Shown here in pieces: positions 43,254 to 49,398 of a stretch of 49,398 bases of DNA. Location of the stretch: positions 1 through 49,398 of the forward strand of contig JAFLVL010000004.1 in NCBI GenBank assembly GCA_022508325.1, written 5' to 3'. How positions within the stretch are numbered: position 1 is the first letter of the stretch; every line of letters begins with the position of its first letter. The position numbers were made by a program, and so were the translations under genes. Below the pieces are notes generated by a model. It made no database searches. It was not told where the DNA came from and saw nothing but the letters and a program-made list of their open reading frames with translations. This stretch comes from Clostridiales bacterium. Lineage in GTDB: Bacteria; Bacillota; Clostridia; Christensenellales; CAG-314.

Positions 43254-44486
43254 ATGGAAAATAAACAAAAGAAAGACTTCAAAGAACGTTGCAAAGACCT
43301 GTGGAATTACTTTACTACCTACGAAAAAATTTGGTTTTTCAGTATACTCGTGCTGGCGATAGTGTTCTCCTTCATCTTTCCCGAGACGGACGACCCGACC
43401 TATACCGTAGCTATTGACCAAAGTACTTACGTTGCAAATGCAAGCGGCGAATATAACAGCATCTATTTCGGCGGCACTAACGGCGAATTTGTGCTTGTGG
43501 GGGTTACGGTAGGTGACAAAGAATACAGTTTGCTGGAAATCAGCGACTTTGCAGAATTTACCATTGATTCCGAAGAGCCTCAGACGCTATATTTGACGTT
43601 CAATGCTACCGACAAGGACGGAAACAAGTTTTGCTTCACTAAAGATAGCGCAATTTCCTTGGAATTTTACCAAGACAGTGACGGCGAAGATGACCAACTG
43701 TCCTTTACCGTTTGCAGAGGTGAAAAGTACAGCGGCGTAGACAAAGAGCAAAATCTGGTAACGGTCAAGGGTGTTGAGTTGATAGAAAACAAATACGACG
43801 GTTACGAAGTGGTGGAAAACGCGCAATACCCTGTTGCCGTGTGGATTATCACTGCGCTGTACCTTGCCGACGTAGTGCTGAACATTGCTTGCGAGCTACT
43901 TATATCAAAACAAAGCAAGTGGAACTTCATCGTTTCACTTGGTGTGGAAATTGTGGAAATTCTCGTCTGCATTCTATGCGCGTACAGGTTTGCTACTATG
44001 GCAGTCACATTGTTGTTCTGGATACCTTGCGATATTATCAGTTTCGTACTGTGGCACCGTCACCCCGACAGACAAAAGGAAGAGCTTACCGTCGTCAAAA
44101 AGCTCAACTGGTGGCAAGATATTCTAATTGTCGCGGGCATTGCGGTGTGGACTGTAGGTATTGGTTATCTCTTAACGCTCATCGAGGTTGAGGGCGGCAT
44201 ATTTGCCAACAACGTAATGCTCAAAAATATCGTGTGCTACATAGACGCTTGCGCGTCGGCTGTGGGCATAGCTAACGGTCTGTTGATACTTTTCCGCTAT
44301 CGCGAGCAATGGATTGCCTGGTATATCGTGGCAATTCTGGAAACGGTTATCAATATTATTGCAGGACAATGGGTGTTGCTGATACTCAAACTGGGCTACC
44401 TCACCAATACGACCTACGGCTATATAAAGTGGACGCAATACATTCGCCACCACAAAGAGGACTCGGGTATTCGTCTTGGTGTCTAG
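43254..44486 (+). CDS. PnuC-type nicotinamide mononucleotide/riboside transporter with N-terminal extracytoplasmic domain
   Basis: The C-terminal 220 residues have seven hydrophobic segments and the family features EQWIAWYIVAILETVINI and LGYLTNTTYGYIKW (Trp-rich PnuC binding region). The first 190 residues are unusual: one membrane helix (about 25-45), then a polar beta-rich domain of about 130 residues that should lie outside the cell. Vitamin precursor import is likely, but the exact ligand is open. The last eight codons (DSGIRLGV) are encoded by the 5' arm of an R1 repeat, so the repeat has supplied the C-terminus. Confidence 0.82.
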   Translation: MENKQKKDFKERCKDLWNYFTTYEKIWFFSILVLAIVFSFIFPETDDPTYTVAIDQSTYVANASGEYNSIYFGGTNGEFVLVGVTVGDKEYSLLEISDFAEFTIDSEEPQTLYLTFNATDKDGNKFCFTKDSAISLEFYQDSDGEDDQLSFTVCRGEKYSGVDKEQNLVTVKGVELIENKYDGYEVVENAQYPVAVWIITALYLADVVLNIACELLISKQSKWNFIVSLGVEIVEILVCILCAYRFATMAVTLLFWIPCDIISFVLWHRHPDRQKEELTVVKKLNWWQDILIVAGIAVWTVGIGYLLTLIEVEGGIFANNVMLKNIVCYIDACASAVGIANGLLILFRYREQWIAWYIVAILETVINIIAGQWVLLILKLGYLTNTTYGYIKWTQYIRHHKEDSGIRLGV

Positions 44487-44530
44487 TGTTCACTTACGCT
44501 CTCAATGCCACCAATCCAAACACCCTCGCC
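44461..44530 (+). repeat. R1 repeat copy c, overlapping the end of the transporter gene
   Basis: ACTCGGGTATTCGTCTTGGT ... CACCAATCCAAACACCCTCG. The upper stem here is TTGGTG/CACCAA where other copies have GTGTG/CACAC, so pairing is kept while bases differ. The transporter stop lies inside the loop. Confidence 0.75.
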
Positions 44531-44587
44531 CACATTAATATTGTCAAAGCTTTGAAATTTCAATTTCATGAGCTTAACAGAGGAAAT

Positions 44588-45346
44588 ATGAAAGAATTAT
44601 TGAATGCAGTGTACAAACGCAAATCTATGCGCAAATATAGCGGACGTTTGACCGAACAGGAACTTGCGCAAGTCAAGGACTATTTGCAACAGCTGAAGCC
44701 ACTCTGCCCCGAGATTAAGGTAGAATTCGAAGTCGTTCCCTGCAAGGACACCAACTGCAAGTTCAACGGCGAATATTGCCTGATAGTCTACAGCCAAGAG
44801 GGAAATTTGTGGCTTGCCAACATTGGCTATATGCTGGAGCAATGGGATTTGTACCTCGCGACGCTGAATATCGGCGTGTGCTGGTACGGCATGGGCAAAG
44901 TGGACGAAAATGAGAAAAACGGACTGAAATACGGAATTATGCTGTGCTTTGGCAAATGCGGCGAAGAAGATTTCCGCAAGGACGTCGGTGAATTCAACCG
45001 CAAGGACACCGATGATTTCTGGGCAATTGGCGACAGCGATAACGACGGTTTGCTTTTCGGCAAGGTGGGGCAGATTGTAAGACTTGCGCCGAGTGCGTGT
45101 AACAGTCAGCCTTGGCAAGTGGAGCAAGACGGTAATAGTCTAAGAGTGTACAGAGTAAAAGGCAACACTCCGGTGCTTTCGGGCATACTTTTCAAGCATT
45201 GGAACAAGGTTGACATTGGTATTTTCCTGACGTTTCTCGAAGTTGCGTTGGAAAGCGAGGGCTACACGTTCACGCGCGAGCTTCACTCAGACACCGACAG
45301 CAAAAAAAGAGTGCTCACGGCGACGTATTCACTTAATGTAGTTTGA
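44588..45346 (+). CDS. nitroreductase family protein
   Basis: An FMN-dependent nitroreductase-like protein of 252 residues. RKSMRKYSGRLTEQEL near the N-terminus is the usual FMN phosphate site (R-x-S-x-R), LAPSACNSQPWQVE is the typical FMN region with Asn-Ser-Gln-Pro-Trp, and DIGIFLTFLEVALESEGY matches the C-terminal helix. The two halves are rearranged relative to classical NfsA but match the double-domain clostridial subgroup. The substrate is unknown. GAGGAA precedes ATG 44588. It follows R1 copy c and ends in a hairpin. Confidence 0.85.
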   Translation: MKELLNAVYKRKSMRKYSGRLTEQELAQVKDYLQQLKPLCPEIKVEFEVVPCKDTNCKFNGEYCLIVYSQEGNLWLANIGYMLEQWDLYLATLNIGVCWYGMGKVDENEKNGLKYGIMLCFGKCGEEDFRKDVGEFNRKDTDDFWAIGDSDNDGLLFGKVGQIVRLAPSACNSQPWQVEQDGNSLRVYRVKGNTPVLSGILFKHWNKVDIGIFLTFLEVALESEGYTFTRELHSDTDSKKRVLTATYSLNVV

Positions 45347-45364
45347 AAAATAAAAAGTAAAATT

Positions 45365-45398
45365 GGCAAGTAAAACAAAACTACTTGCCTCTATTTTA
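45365..45398 (+). terminator. probable terminator of the nitroreductase gene
   Basis: GGCAAGTA / TACTTGCC with a 9-base loop, then TCTATTTTAT. The T run is weak. Confidence 0.6.
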
Positions 45399-45421
45399 TA
45401 TTACAAACATTTAATTGTTTG

Positions 45422-45450
45422 TTGCAAAATCGGCGCAAATTTGTTACAAT
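45422..45450 (+). promoter_or_regulatory. promoter of dnaA (leaderless)
   Basis: TTGCAA (45422-45427), 17 bases, TACAAT (45445-45450). The ATG at 45458 follows after seven bases, so the transcript should start at or next to it. Confidence 0.65.
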
Positions 45451-45457
45451 TATACTT

Positions 45458-46825
45458 ATGTTGAAGATTAGCCAAATTTGGAAAAATATTTTGCTGGAAA
45501 CAGAGGCAAAAACCACGACGTTGGCGTACGATTTGTACATCAACACGTTGGAACCTATCGGCATTTACCACGATAGGCTGATTTTGCTTGCCGAGACGCG
45601 CGCGTTGAAGAATATCGTCAACAACAACTACAAGGACGTGCTTCGCGTCAGCGCCAAATCTGTATTTCCGTCCATTCTCGACGTGGAAGTCATAACAGAG
45701 GACGAATTGCCTCACGTGGGTAGCGTCGCACAAGAGGTGGATATCCCCGTCTCCAACAAATATATTGCGGAAACGGAAGACAAGGTCACCTTTGTGTCGC
45801 AATACACCTTCGAGAACTTCGTCGTCGGCAAATCCAACGATTACGCCGAGGCAGTAGCGCGTGCCGTTGCAGATAACCCGAGCGGCAAGTACAATCCCGT
45901 ATTTTTGTGGGGAGGCGTCGGCTTGGGCAAAACCCACCTGATGCACGCAATAGGCAACAGTTTACAGCGCAACTTTCCCGAAAAGAATATAATGTACGTC
46001 ACTTGCGAGCAATTCGTCAACGAGTTCATTGAGTCCATTGCCGACAACAAGAGTAACCCCAACGCAATGCGAAACTTCCGCACAAAGTACCGCAAGCTTG
46101 ACGTTTTCATGATGGACGACGTACAGTTCCTTGCCAATAAGGAAGGCGCGCAGGAAGAAATATTCAACACCTTCAACGAGCTGTATTTGGCAGACAAGCA
46201 GATAATTCTAAGCTCCGACCGCCCACCCAAGGAAATAAATATCGCAGAGCGTCTGAAAACGCGCTTTGCAACTGGCGTCATTGCCGACATCAAACCGCCC
46301 GATCTCGAAACGCGTATAGCAATTCTGCAAAAGAAGTGCAATTCCAAGGGTTACAACCTTACTATCAAGGTGCTGTCGCTGATTGCGGAGAAAATCACCA
46401 ACAACATTCGTGAAATGGAAGGTATGCTCAACCGCATTATCTCCTATTCCACCCTCGTTGGCGGCGACCCGAACGATATGGATATAGTAGCCGACGCATT
46501 GCGCGACTACGCCGACGCGTCAAATGACATTATCACCCTTGACCATATCGTTAAAGCCACTTGCGAATACTTCAACGTCAAAAAAGACGACCTGGTTGGC
46601 AAAAAGAAAAGCAAAGAAATCGTCATACCGCGCCAAATCTGTATTTATCTGATATGCGACATTTTGGGTACCAGCGTCCCCCTAGTTAAGATAGGCGAAT
46701 TCTTTGGCGGCAGAGACCACACGACCATAATGCACGCACGGGACAAAATTAGCGAAGAGTGCAAGACCAATGACGTCACCGCCGCGCAGGTGAAAGATAT
46801 TCGCGACAAGATTTATAATAGATAA
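45458..46825 (+). CDS. dnaA: chromosomal replication initiator DnaA
   Basis: DnaA binds origin DnaA boxes and opens the duplex. The 455 residues show domain I (about 1-75, ISQIWKNIL...TLAYDLYINTLEPI), a short linker, the AAA+ domain with Walker A GGVGLGKT (152-159), Walker B VFMMDDVQFL and sensor segment LSSDRPPKEI, and domain IV with the signature GGRDHTTIMHARDKI. No ribosome site precedes the ATG, and the -10 box ends seven bases before it. It stands apart from dnaN (3.3 kb upstream on the same strand), with no recF or gyrB after it. An R1 repeat begins at the base after the stop. Confidence 0.98.
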   Translation: MLKISQIWKNILLETEAKTTTLAYDLYINTLEPIGIYHDRLILLAETRALKNIVNNNYKDVLRVSAKSVFPSILDVEVITEDELPHVGSVAQEVDIPVSNKYIAETEDKVTFVSQYTFENFVVGKSNDYAEAVARAVADNPSGKYNPVFLWGGVGLGKTHLMHAIGNSLQRNFPEKNIMYVTCEQFVNEFIESIADNKSNPNAMRNFRTKYRKLDVFMMDDVQFLANKEGAQEEIFNTFNELYLADKQIILSSDRPPKEINIAERLKTRFATGVIADIKPPDLETRIAILQKKCNSKGYNLTIKVLSLIAEKITNNIREMEGMLNRIISYSTLVGGDPNDMDIVADALRDYADASNDIITLDHIVKATCEYFNVKKDDLVGKKKSKEIVIPRQICIYLICDILGTSVPLVKIGEFFGGRDHTTIMHARDKISEECKTNDVTAAQVKDIRDKIYNR

Positions 46826-46910
46826 GGCTCGCGCATTCGGTTGAAAAAGGCTTCGGACGCAAAGGACGAAAGGCGCGTCCTGCAGAAAATTTTCAACCGA
46901 ACACACTCGC
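46826..46910 (+). repeat. R1 repeat copy d, directly after dnaA (long form)
   Basis: GGCTCGCGCATTCGGTTG ... TTTTCAACCGAACACACTCG. The upper stem TTCGGTTGAAAA/TTTTCAACCGAA is a perfect 12 bp, different in sequence from other copies. A second hairpin (GGACGC ... GCGTCC) fills the loop. Confidence 0.8.
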
Positions 46911-46945
46911 CTTTGGTTATGGTTACCTCTAATATAGGACAAAAA

Positions 46946-47758
46946 ATGATTTATACGAAATTAAACGACGGCAGGAGTATGCCATTGCTCGGCTACGGCA
47001 CGTATAAGGTAGAGGGTGAAGTCGACCCCGAAAGGTGCGTTAGCGAGGCTCTCGAAGTTGGGTATCGCCTGATTGACACCGCAACGCTCTATCGCAACGA
47101 GGGCGAGATTGGCAGAGCGCTCAGCAAATGCGGCATAGCAAGAAACGAGTTGTTTATCACCACCAAACTGTGGACGGACGTAACCAACGAGGCGCAGGCA
47201 TTCGCATCGGCAGAAAGGTCGCTGAAACTGCTGAAATTGGACTACCTTGACTTGTTGCTCATACATTGGCCCACGGCGCATAGTGTAGAAGTGTATGAGG
47301 CAATGCTTAAAATGCGCGAGCAGGGGCTGGTGAAGTCTGTCGGCGTGTCCAACTTCAAAGAACACCATTTGGAGCAGGTTATTTTGGCAAGCGGAGTAAC
47401 GCCCGCGGTCAATCAAGTCGAGCTGCACCCGATTTTCCAACAAAAGGAGTTGAGGAGCTACTGCAATGGCAAAAATATTGTCGTTCAGGCTTGGTCCCCT
47501 CTTATGCGTAGCGTGGCGTTGAATCTAGATAATTTATCCGCAATTGCGGCAAAATATAACGTGACCGTGGCGCAGCTTATATTGCGTTGGGACGTTCAAA
47601 GCGGCATTTCTACTGTGCCCAAAACGACCAACAAGTCGCGCATGGTGGAAAATTTCAGTCTATTCGACTTTGAAATTTCGCCTGACGACATGCGTCAAAT
47701 TGAATTGCTAGACCAAAACGCGCGGCAATACCGCGACCCGGATAATCACGGCTTCTAA
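46946..47758 (+). CDS. aldo/keto reductase
   Basis: An NADPH-dependent reductase with the (beta/alpha)8 fold, 270 residues. It shows the catalytic tetrad: Asp in DTATLYRNE with Tyr, Lys in TTKLW, and His in LLLIHWP; AWSPLMR and the cofactor segment PKTTNKSRMVENF are also typical. The substrate is unknown. Reading frames open upstream through the R1 repeat, but ATG 46946 with AGGA nine bases before it starts just where the family does (YTKLNDGRSMPLLGYGTY). Confidence 0.95.
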   Translation: MIYTKLNDGRSMPLLGYGTYKVEGEVDPERCVSEALEVGYRLIDTATLYRNEGEIGRALSKCGIARNELFITTKLWTDVTNEAQAFASAERSLKLLKLDYLDLLLIHWPTAHSVEVYEAMLKMREQGLVKSVGVSNFKEHHLEQVILASGVTPAVNQVELHPIFQQKELRSYCNGKNIVVQAWSPLMRSVALNLDNLSAIAAKYNVTVAQLILRWDVQSGISTVPKTTNKSRMVENFSLFDFEISPDDMRQIELLDQNARQYRDPDNHGF

Positions 47759-47762
47759 GGTA

Positions 47763-47824
47763 CGGCTCGGGTATTCGTGTGAGGACTTCGAGCTGCGCTA
47801 TGCACCACACCCGGACACCCTCGC
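47763..47824 (+). repeat. R1 repeat copy e, after the aldo/keto reductase
   Basis: CGGCTCGGGTATTCGTGTG, ACTTCGAGCTGCGCTATGC and CCACACCCGGACACCCTCGC; four bases after the stop. Confidence 0.85.
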
Positions 47825-47875
47825 ATGCATAGTTGTAGTCAGGTATACAGCATTAAGTGATATTTGGAGGAAAAT

Positions 47876-48304
47876 ATGCAAAAGTGTACTAATTGTAATA
47901 GACCTATACCCGACGGCGCAAAATTCTGCGGACATTGCGGCAAAACCACTGGATTTGAACCCAACCAGCCGCAACAACCGCCTTTTGTGCAGTATCAGGT
48001 TCAGTCGTACACTCAATCCGCGCAACCTAGCGCAACGGACGCTGACGTCAAGCCAAAGGTCAAGCCTAATTGCGACTTGTCTGTTGCAGGCTTTGTCATG
48101 GCGTTGTTCAGTCCGTATCTTTGCGTAATCGCGTTTATTCTGAGTGCGGCAGCTCTTACCAAAAAGCAGGTTCGCAGAAGGCTCGCACTCGCAGGTCTAA
48201 TAATAAGCTTGATTGAGATTGCGCTTGTCGTCGCCGTGTACGTAGCGGTTTACGTTTTGCACGTAGACGTTATGCAGTATCTTCCATTTTTGCAGAAACA
48301 GTAG
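47876..48304 (+). CDS. zinc-ribbon membrane protein
   Basis: The 142 residues begin with a zinc ribbon (KCTNCNRPIPDGAKFCGHCG, two CxxC pairs), followed by a Gln/Pro-rich linker and two hydrophobic helices (about 68-90 and 98-125). This is the common zinc-ribbon plus DUF4190-like layout. Function unknown; the soluble ribbon probably faces the cytoplasm. ATG 47876 has GGAGG five bases before it; the TTG four codons earlier overlaps that site and is rejected. Confidence 0.82.
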   Translation: MQKCTNCNRPIPDGAKFCGHCGKTTGFEPNQPQQPPFVQYQVQSYTQSAQPSATDADVKPKVKPNCDLSVAGFVMALFSPYLCVIAFILSAAALTKKQVRRRLALAGLIISLIEIALVVAVYVAVYVLHVDVMQYLPFLQKQ

Positions 48305-48306
48305 TG

Positions 48307-48366
48307 ACTCGGGTATTTGTGTTTGTGCTTAGAACTACGCTATGCGCCACACCCGAACACCTTCGT
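48307..48366 (+). repeat. R1 repeat copy f, after the zinc-ribbon gene
   Basis: ACTCGGGTATTTGTGTTTGT, AACTACGCTATGCGCCACAC and CCGAACACCTTCG; two bases after the stop. Confidence 0.8.
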
Positions 48367-48433
48367 CTGCATAGGAATTTGCCTCTAATATATTGAAACG
48401 AAGAATACAGTAGTTATACTAATGTAATTAAGT

Positions 48434-48468
48434 AAAAAACCTTACAGTTATTTTTGTAAGGTTTTTTT
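48434..48468. terminator. terminator between convergent genes
   Basis: AAAAAACCTTACA / TGTAAGGTTTTTT with an 8-base loop and T runs on both sides. It serves the zinc-ribbon gene and the AmaP-like gene. Confidence 0.88.
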
Positions 48469-48480
48469 GATTTCATATAT

Positions 48481-49167
48481 TTATTTTTCGTCAGTTTCCG
48501 TACCGTTTTCTTCGCTTTCTGTTGACTCACCGTCGGATTTTTCACATTCTTCGCAGTTGTCTTGAAACGGTTGTTCGTAAATATCTGCCGACAGTTCGCG
48601 CTGTTCGGAGAGAGTTTTTGCCAGCTTCTCCGCTCGCTCGACGTTGGGCGTGTAGCGACTTTTCAGACGGCGAATCTCGAAGTTTATGGAATTGAAGGTC
48701 AGGTTAAGCGTATTTTTGAAACTGTCGGCAATGAGGCAACGCAGTTTGTCTATGGCAACGGACAGCTCGTTGCCCGCAACATCCACCTTCAAGGTGATGA
48801 CGAAGCCTTGCTTTTCGTCCAGGCGCATTTTGACGCGGCGCACACGAATGTTATTCACCTTTTTGTCGCAGCTACGCACGATATTGCGCACAACCTTGAC
48901 GTTGGCGCGGGTTGAGCTTTCGCTGTCGCAGAAGAGTAGCACTTGTCGTAGCGCCTCGTATTCCGAGAAATTGACGTAGATGATATACGCCGACAGAAGT
49001 CCGTAGGTTATGGCAAGAATTATCAGTAGCGTCACGAATACGCCATTATCGATGATGCCCTCGTTGTAGGGTATCACGCCTGTAATATACAGTAGTGTAG
49101 TCACTACGAATATCAGCGTAATGCAAATCTGCGCGACTATTGCAATTTTCTCCGTAATTTTTCGCAT
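48481..49167 (-). CDS. AmaP-like membrane anchor (Asp23/Gls24-related)
   Basis: Two membrane helices (about 9-29 and 42-66) are followed by a cytoplasmic domain of about 80 residues with the pattern VRRVKMRLDEKQGFVITLKV ... IADSFKNTLNLTFNSINFEI, like the Asp23/Gls24 domain of AmaP, which anchors Asp23 to the membrane in staphylococci. The C-terminal 45 residues are acidic (ESTESEENGTETDEK). No asp23 or second family gene is in view. GGAG eight bases before ATG 49167 supports the start. The assignment rests on layout, so moderate confidence. Confidence 0.65.
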   Translation of the reverse strand: MRKITEKIAIVAQICITLIFVVTTLLYITGVIPYNEGIIDNGVFVTLLIILAITYGLLSAYIIYVNFSEYEALRQVLLFCDSESSTRANVKVVRNIVRSCDKKVNNIRVRRVKMRLDEKQGFVITLKVDVAGNELSVAIDKLRCLIADSFKNTLNLTFNSINFEIRRLKSRYTPNVERAEKLAKTLSEQRELSADIYEQPFQDNCEECEKSDGESTESEENGTETDEK

Positions 49168-49282
49168 ATCTCAAACTCCCCTGTTTGTCATATTTCCGCA
49201 ACACAACTTGTGTGTAACAACGTTAGTATTTACAAAATACGAAAAAATACTATGAAAAGAGCGAACTTGTTAATTTGCAATA

Positions 49283-49318
49283 AAAAAGACTGCAAAAAAT
49301 CAATTTTACAGTCTTTTT
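49283..49318 (-). terminator. terminator after tRNA-Pro
   Basis: AAAAAGACTG / CAGTCTTTTT around a 16-base loop, right after the tRNA 3' end on the reverse strand, ending in TTTTTTA. Confidence 0.85.
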
Positions 49319-49319
49319 G

Positions 49320-49395
49320 TGGTCTGAGTGACTGGACTTGAACCAGCGACCCCAAGACCCCCAGTCTTGTGCGCTACCAACTGCGCTACACCCAG
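49320..49395 (-). tRNA. tRNA-Pro(GGG)
   Basis: The reverse strand folds fully: acceptor CTGGGTG/CACTCAG, D-stem GCGC/GCGC, anticodon stem CAAGA/TCTTG with loop CTGGGGG (anticodon GGG), T-stem GCTGG/CCAGT with TTCAAGT, discriminator A and an encoded CCA. Confidence 0.95.
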
Positions 49396-49398
49396 ATA

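Noticed and set aside
1-49398. CRISPR arrays, transposases, phage genes, rRNA
   Set aside because: No spaced identical direct repeats of CRISPR type, no transposase or integrase motif and no rRNA sequence were seen.

Overview
The window looks like a chromosomal replication-origin neighbourhood of a Bacillota (Clostridia-like) bacterium, probably uncultured. The evidence is the gene set: parA/parB, mnmE-mnmG-rsmG, rpmH-rnpA-yidD-yidC-jag, dnaN, dnaA, ftsH, AddAB (the Gram-positive RecBCD counterpart), a YyaC-type spore-protease relative and an AmaP-like membrane anchor. All three stop codons are used, start sites mostly carry AGGAGG-type ribosome sites, and promoters are of the sigma-A type with 17-base spacers. 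I cannot name the species. No transposase, phage gene or CRISPR array was seen.

Layout. 1-49 is the 5' part of an initiator tRNA. 284-3992 (+) holds a membrane protein, a frame-disrupted small Cys-rich gene, and an epimerase-like oxidoreductase coupled to a flavodoxin/ferredoxin protein. 4004-8609 (-) is a run uvrC-dut-GH2-tadA. 8700-17284 (-) is addB-addA-hydrolase-membrane protein. A divergent lipoprotein gene, then ftsH, yyaC and cvpA follow (17.4-23.1 kb). 23.1-26.9 kb is about 3.7 kb without a convincing gene and carries four parS sites in 675 bases, plus palindromes: a ParB-loaded centromere. A metalloprotease-like gene split by an amber codon, an HTH regulator pair, an HD hydrolase and an acetyltransferase lead to parB-parA (30.4-32.1 kb). 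mnmE-mnmG-rsmG run rightward to 36.5 kb and meet the leftward block rpmH-rnpA-yidD-yidC-jag. deoD, dnaN, rubrerythrin, a PnuC-like transporter, a nitroreductase, dnaA, an aldo/keto reductase, a zinc-ribbon protein and an AmaP-like gene complete the window, closed by tRNA-Pro(GGG).

Working together. ParA, ParB and the parS cluster segregate the origin; DnaA and DnaN start and process replication; UvrC, AddAB and dUTPase repair DNA and sanitise nucleotides; RnpA, MnmE, MnmG, RsmG and TadA mature RNA; YidC, YidD, Jag and FtsH insert and police membrane proteins.

The most unusual content is non-coding. A family of 60-85 base hairpin repeats (R1) follows the stop codon of six genes, including uvrC, dnaN and dnaA. 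A second palindromic family (R2) lies in intergenic gaps at 39.6-43.2 kb. A short motif around CACCCCATATCGC recurs about a dozen times between 18.6 and 39.6 kb and seems to change orientation across the origin region. Three genes (dnaA, uvrC, addB) have a -10 box only 6-7 bases before the start codon and no ribosome site, which suggests leaderless mRNAs. dnaN lies 3.3 kb upstream of dnaA with unrelated genes between, which is not the usual dnaA-dnaN order.
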